64,000 bases of DNA from assembly GCA_016709865.1 (NCBI GenBank), contig JADJLX010000001.1, positions 62,001-126,000 of the forward strand. The letters are read 5' to 3'. The DNA is from Bacteroidales bacterium (GTDB lineage Bacteria > Bacteroidota > Bacteroidia > Bacteroidales > VadinHA17). Positions 63,339-64,000 of the stretch are shown here, piece by piece. Numbering within the stretch: position 1 is the first letter of the stretch; every line of letters starts with the position of its first letter. The notes under the pieces are model-generated. The model saw nothing but the letters and a program-made list of their open reading frames with translations, made no database searches and was not told where the DNA came from. The position numbers and the translations under genes were made by a program.

Positions 63339-63339
63339 T

Positions 63340-63849
63340 ATGATTATTTCTCCTAAAACAAAAGTGGGCGAACTATTAGACACCTATCCTCAGCTGGAGT
63401 CGGTTTTAATGGAAATGTCTCCCTCATTTGAAAAACTGAAGAATCCTATTCTCAGGAAAACTGTTGCACGTGTTGCCACTCTGCAACAGATAGCAGTTGT
63501 GGGCGGACTTAGCGTCGATACAATTGTTAACCGTCTGCGGAAAGAGGTTGGTCAGGAAACGATGAAAGCGGAAAGTGAAACATCGGCCTACCTTTCAGAG
63601 ATTCCCCCTGAATGGTTCGATGAAAAACGTATTGTAAAAAGATATGATGCAACACCTCTTATAAACTCAGGAGGAAGTCCGATGAATGAAATACTTCATC
63701 AGACCAGCGGACTGAGTCAGAATGAAATATTTGAACTGACAACTCCATTTATCCCTGCTCCTATTCTGGATATGCTTACTTCAAAAAACTGCAGGGTCTG
63801 GTGCAAACAGAATGATAAGAGTGTAAATTGTTACGTAAATAAGCTGTGA
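63340..63849 (+). CDS. DUF1858-domain protein
   Basis: A 169-aa protein from the ATG at 63340, since the longer frame from 63298 would overlap the upstream gene. It carries the DUF1858 pattern S-P-K-T-K-V-G-E-L-L-D-T-Y-P and P-S-F-E-K-L-K-N-P-I-L-R-K-T-V-A-R-V-A-T-L. It is the last gene of the NO-response operon. Its function is unknown. Related proteins carry out Fe-S or NO-related roles with DUF438 partners. Confidence 0.85.
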   Translation: MIISPKTKVGELLDTYPQLESVLMEMSPSFEKLKNPILRKTVARVATLQQIAVVGGLSVDTIVNRLRKEVGQETMKAESETSAYLSEIPPEWFDEKRIVKRYDATPLINSGGSPMNEILHQTSGLSQNEIFELTTPFIPAPILDMLTSKNCRVWCKQNDKSVNCYVNKL

Positions 63850-64000
63850 AATTATTAACAATTCTAAATCCGAAAAATAAAAATCAAAATTTTAATACTC
63901 AATGTTATAATTATGCGAATACCTTTGGTTATTAACAAATGATTGTTATATTCGCATCTGTTATCAACATCTTATTAACATTTTTCGGATATGCCATACA
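63850..64000. repeat. Intergenic hairpin with TTATTAACA repeats
   Basis: A perfect 9-bp inverted repeat ATGCGAATA/TATTCGCAT (63913-63921 with 63949-63957). Four near copies of TTATTAACA are at about 63853, 63930, 63961 (TTATCAACA) and 63972. The copies resemble DnaA boxes but differ by one or two bases from TTATCCACA. The sequence continues past the window. Confidence 0.5.

Overview
The window looks like a chromosomal segment of an anaerobic or facultative member of the Bacteroidota, most likely Bacteroidales/Marinilabiliales-like. The reasons are the many TAnnTTTG-type -7 promoter boxes, DUF4249 lipoproteins next to a TonB receptor with an STN domain, CBM9/DUF5916 proteins, a Fib_succ_major domain protein, and the SdhCAB layout. 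The assignment is inferred from gene content; no rRNA or complete tRNA gene is present.

Positions 1 to about 15,465 are the right-hand part of an integrated genomic island. It holds a DNA phosphorothioation (Dnd) module, dndC-dndD-dndE, followed on the same strand by a PLD-nuclease/helicase, a 68-aa protein, an SMC-like ATPase split over two frames at an A AAA AAG heptamer (possible -1 frameshift), and the start of one more gene cut by the window edge. Next come mobile-element genes: an XRE pseudogene, two small hypothetical genes, a broken small gene and an ArdC-like antirestriction metallopeptidase. Three of these share a conserved leader element. An AbiEi/AbiEii toxin-antitoxin pair with a promoter-overlapping inverted repeat and a tyrosine recombinase complete the island. 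A 23-bp piece of the 3' end of a tRNA-Leu gene (15443-15465) marks the probable attachment site.

Positions 15,800-38,250 are chromosomal: a Tat-exported Gfo/Idh/MocA oxidoreductase, an SPFH/zinc-ribbon pair, an outer-membrane uptake locus (MG2-like protein, two DUF4249 lipoproteins, a TonB-dependent receptor), a GNAT enzyme, two CBM9/DUF5916 proteins, a GH36 alpha-galactosidase, an unknown lipoprotein, and a CrcB/DUF190 fluoride pair.

Positions 38,240-46,125 hold the most notable system. It is a single-strand run led by arsR with its own operator: arsR, arsE, arsF, arsG, arsP-like permease, rhodanese-like protein, ProC-like protein, arsC, hgcA, hgcB, acr3, then a LysE-type exporter. HgcA carries the NVWCAAGK cap-helix motif and five membrane helices. 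HgcB carries two CxxCxxCxxxCP clusters and C-terminal cysteines. Together they predict mercury methylation capacity embedded in an arsenic-resistance operon.

Positions 46,160-57,450 hold a uracil-DNA glycosylase-like gene, dCMP deaminase, a CtpA-type protease, an alpha/beta hydrolase, succinate dehydrogenase/fumarate reductase (sdhCAB), an M28 peptidase and an Xaa-Pro aminopeptidase. Positions 57,575-63,849 form a nitric-oxide stress locus: qNOR and RIC/YtfE face away from an Rrf2 regulator, a polyferredoxin and DUF438/DUF1858 proteins, and the two divergent promoters share one palindrome. Many intergenic gaps from 36.8 kb to 57.6 kb contain hairpin-forming arrays of short repeated words, each with a different word.
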